NCBI RefSeq assembly: GCF_003710915.1
Contig: NZ_RHHR01000003.1
Span: 1-64,000, forward strand
Source: Brevibacillus invocatus
Lineage (GTDB): Bacteria; Bacillota; Bacilli; Brevibacillales; Brevibacillaceae
Length of the DNA stretch: 64,000 bases
Direction: 5' to 3'
Part shown: positions 63,597-64,000 of the stretch, piece by piece
How the letters are laid out: the number at the start of each line of letters is the position of its first letter
How positions within the stretch are numbered: the stretch's first letter is position 1
Notes under the pieces: model-generated
What the model was told of the DNA's origin: nothing
The model's input: only the letters and a program-made list of their open reading frames with translations
Database searches by the model: none
Program-made: the position numbers and the translations under genes

Positions 63597-64000
63597 TTAT
63601 CGGTTATTCTGATCCGCTTCTTCCTTGGCATAAGCTTCAATGATCTTCTGTACCAGGCTGTGACGGACAACGTCTCCCTCCTGGAATCGGATAAAAGCGA
63701 CGTCACGAATTGGGTTCAATATACGTTCAGCTTCCCGAAGACCCGATTTTTTTCCTTTTGGAAGGTCAATCTGGGTCACGTCTCCTGTCACCACCATTTT
63801 GGAACCAAATCCAAGGCGGGTCAGAAACATCTTCATTTGTTCAGGCGTAGTATTTTGAGCCTCGTCCAAAATGACAAAGGAATCTTCCAGCGTACGGCCG
63901 CGCATGTAAGCGAGTGGAGCTACCTCAATCAAGCCTCTCTCCATCATTTTGGCGACTTGTTCGGTGCCGAGCATATCGTACAGGGCATCGTAGAGCGGGC
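63597..64000 (-). CDS. phoH: PhoH-family ATPase, partial (C-terminal part, runs off the window edge)
   Basis: The visible 133 residues are the C-terminal half of a PhoH-like ATPase. They begin in [10 protein letters not shown] and include [16 protein letters not shown], the Walker B-like [14 protein letters not shown] and [21 protein letters not shown]. The Walker A half lies beyond position 64000. PhoH is a predicted RNA-associated ATPase, and its place upstream of ybeY is conserved. Confidence 0.95.
   Translation of the reverse strand, partial: PLYDALYDMLGTEQVAKMMERGLIEVAPLAYMRGRTLEDSFVILDEAQNTTPEQMKMFLTRLGFGSKMVVTGDVTQIDLPKGKKSGLREAERILNPIRDVAFIRFQEGDVVRHSLVQKIIEAYAKEEADQNNR

Overview
The window looks like chromosomal DNA of an aerobic, endospore-forming Bacillota in the Brevibacillus/Paenibacillaceae neighbourhood. 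This is inferred from the housekeeping order phoH-ybeY-dgkA-cdd-era-yqzL-recO-glyQ-glyS-ccpN-ppsR-dnaG-sigA, a glyQS T-box leader, YhcN-type and YjcZ-type sporulation proteins, an SLH-domain protein and strong GGAGG ribosome binding sites. I see no phage, insertion sequence, CRISPR array or rRNA operon. The DNA reads as a native, densely coding chromosome with good intrinsic terminators.

Layout. 0.1-7.5 kb: an FAD monooxygenase, then a minus-strand GABA module (semialdehyde dehydrogenase, gabT, sigma-54 activator) with a clear -24/-12 promoter in front of gabT, and acsA. 7.6-13.9 kb: plus-strand genes for a metallophosphoesterase, a CdaR/PucR-type regulator, an MsmX-like ATPase, a HAD phosphatase, a secreted subtilase and a quinone reductase. 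13.9-21 kb: a DUF3907 protein, a TetR/HlyD/ABC-2 export operon without an ATPase gene, and a 1067-residue STAND/TPR/BTAD regulator. 21-29 kb: a YhcN-type lipoprotein behind a ribosome-site-sequestering hairpin, a copper-amine-oxidase-type stalk protein, a NamZ-like/NodB fusion, an acyl-CoA synthetase, a beta-lactamase-fold hydrolase and a LysN-like aminotransferase. 29.2-37.5 kb: tRNA-Ser and a cluster matching the Bacillus yodPQRST set for beta-lysine metabolism, with a PucR regulator and a second aldehyde dehydrogenase but without kamA.

37.6-49.4 kb: a 27-residue YjcZ-like gene, a glycerophosphodiesterase, a YhcC-type radical SAM protein, a TPR lipoprotein, six clustered tRNAs (Ser, Met, Trp, His, Cys, Arg in transcription order), EEP and alkaline-phosphatase-fold hydrolases overlapping at their 3' ends, an SLH protein/S41 protease pair, and nif3/trmK. 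49.5-64 kb: an acyl-CoA dehydrogenase with a cre-like leader site, two small membrane protein genes, and then the sigA macromolecular-synthesis region through to phoH, which is cut by the window edge.

Working together: amino-acid and short-chain carboxylate catabolism (GABA, lysine/beta-lysine, acetate, acyl-CoA) dominates the first 37 kb and feeds succinate and acetyl/acyl-CoA into central metabolism. The last 12 kb supply replication priming, primary transcription, translation charging and the control of gluconeogenesis (PpsR, CcpN). The most notable points are a probable AUC start codon for ccpN, the kamA-less beta-lysine cluster with its own regulator, the NamZ-like/NodB fusion, the regulator with a C-terminal SARP-type module, and the ATPase-less HlyD/ABC-2 pair.
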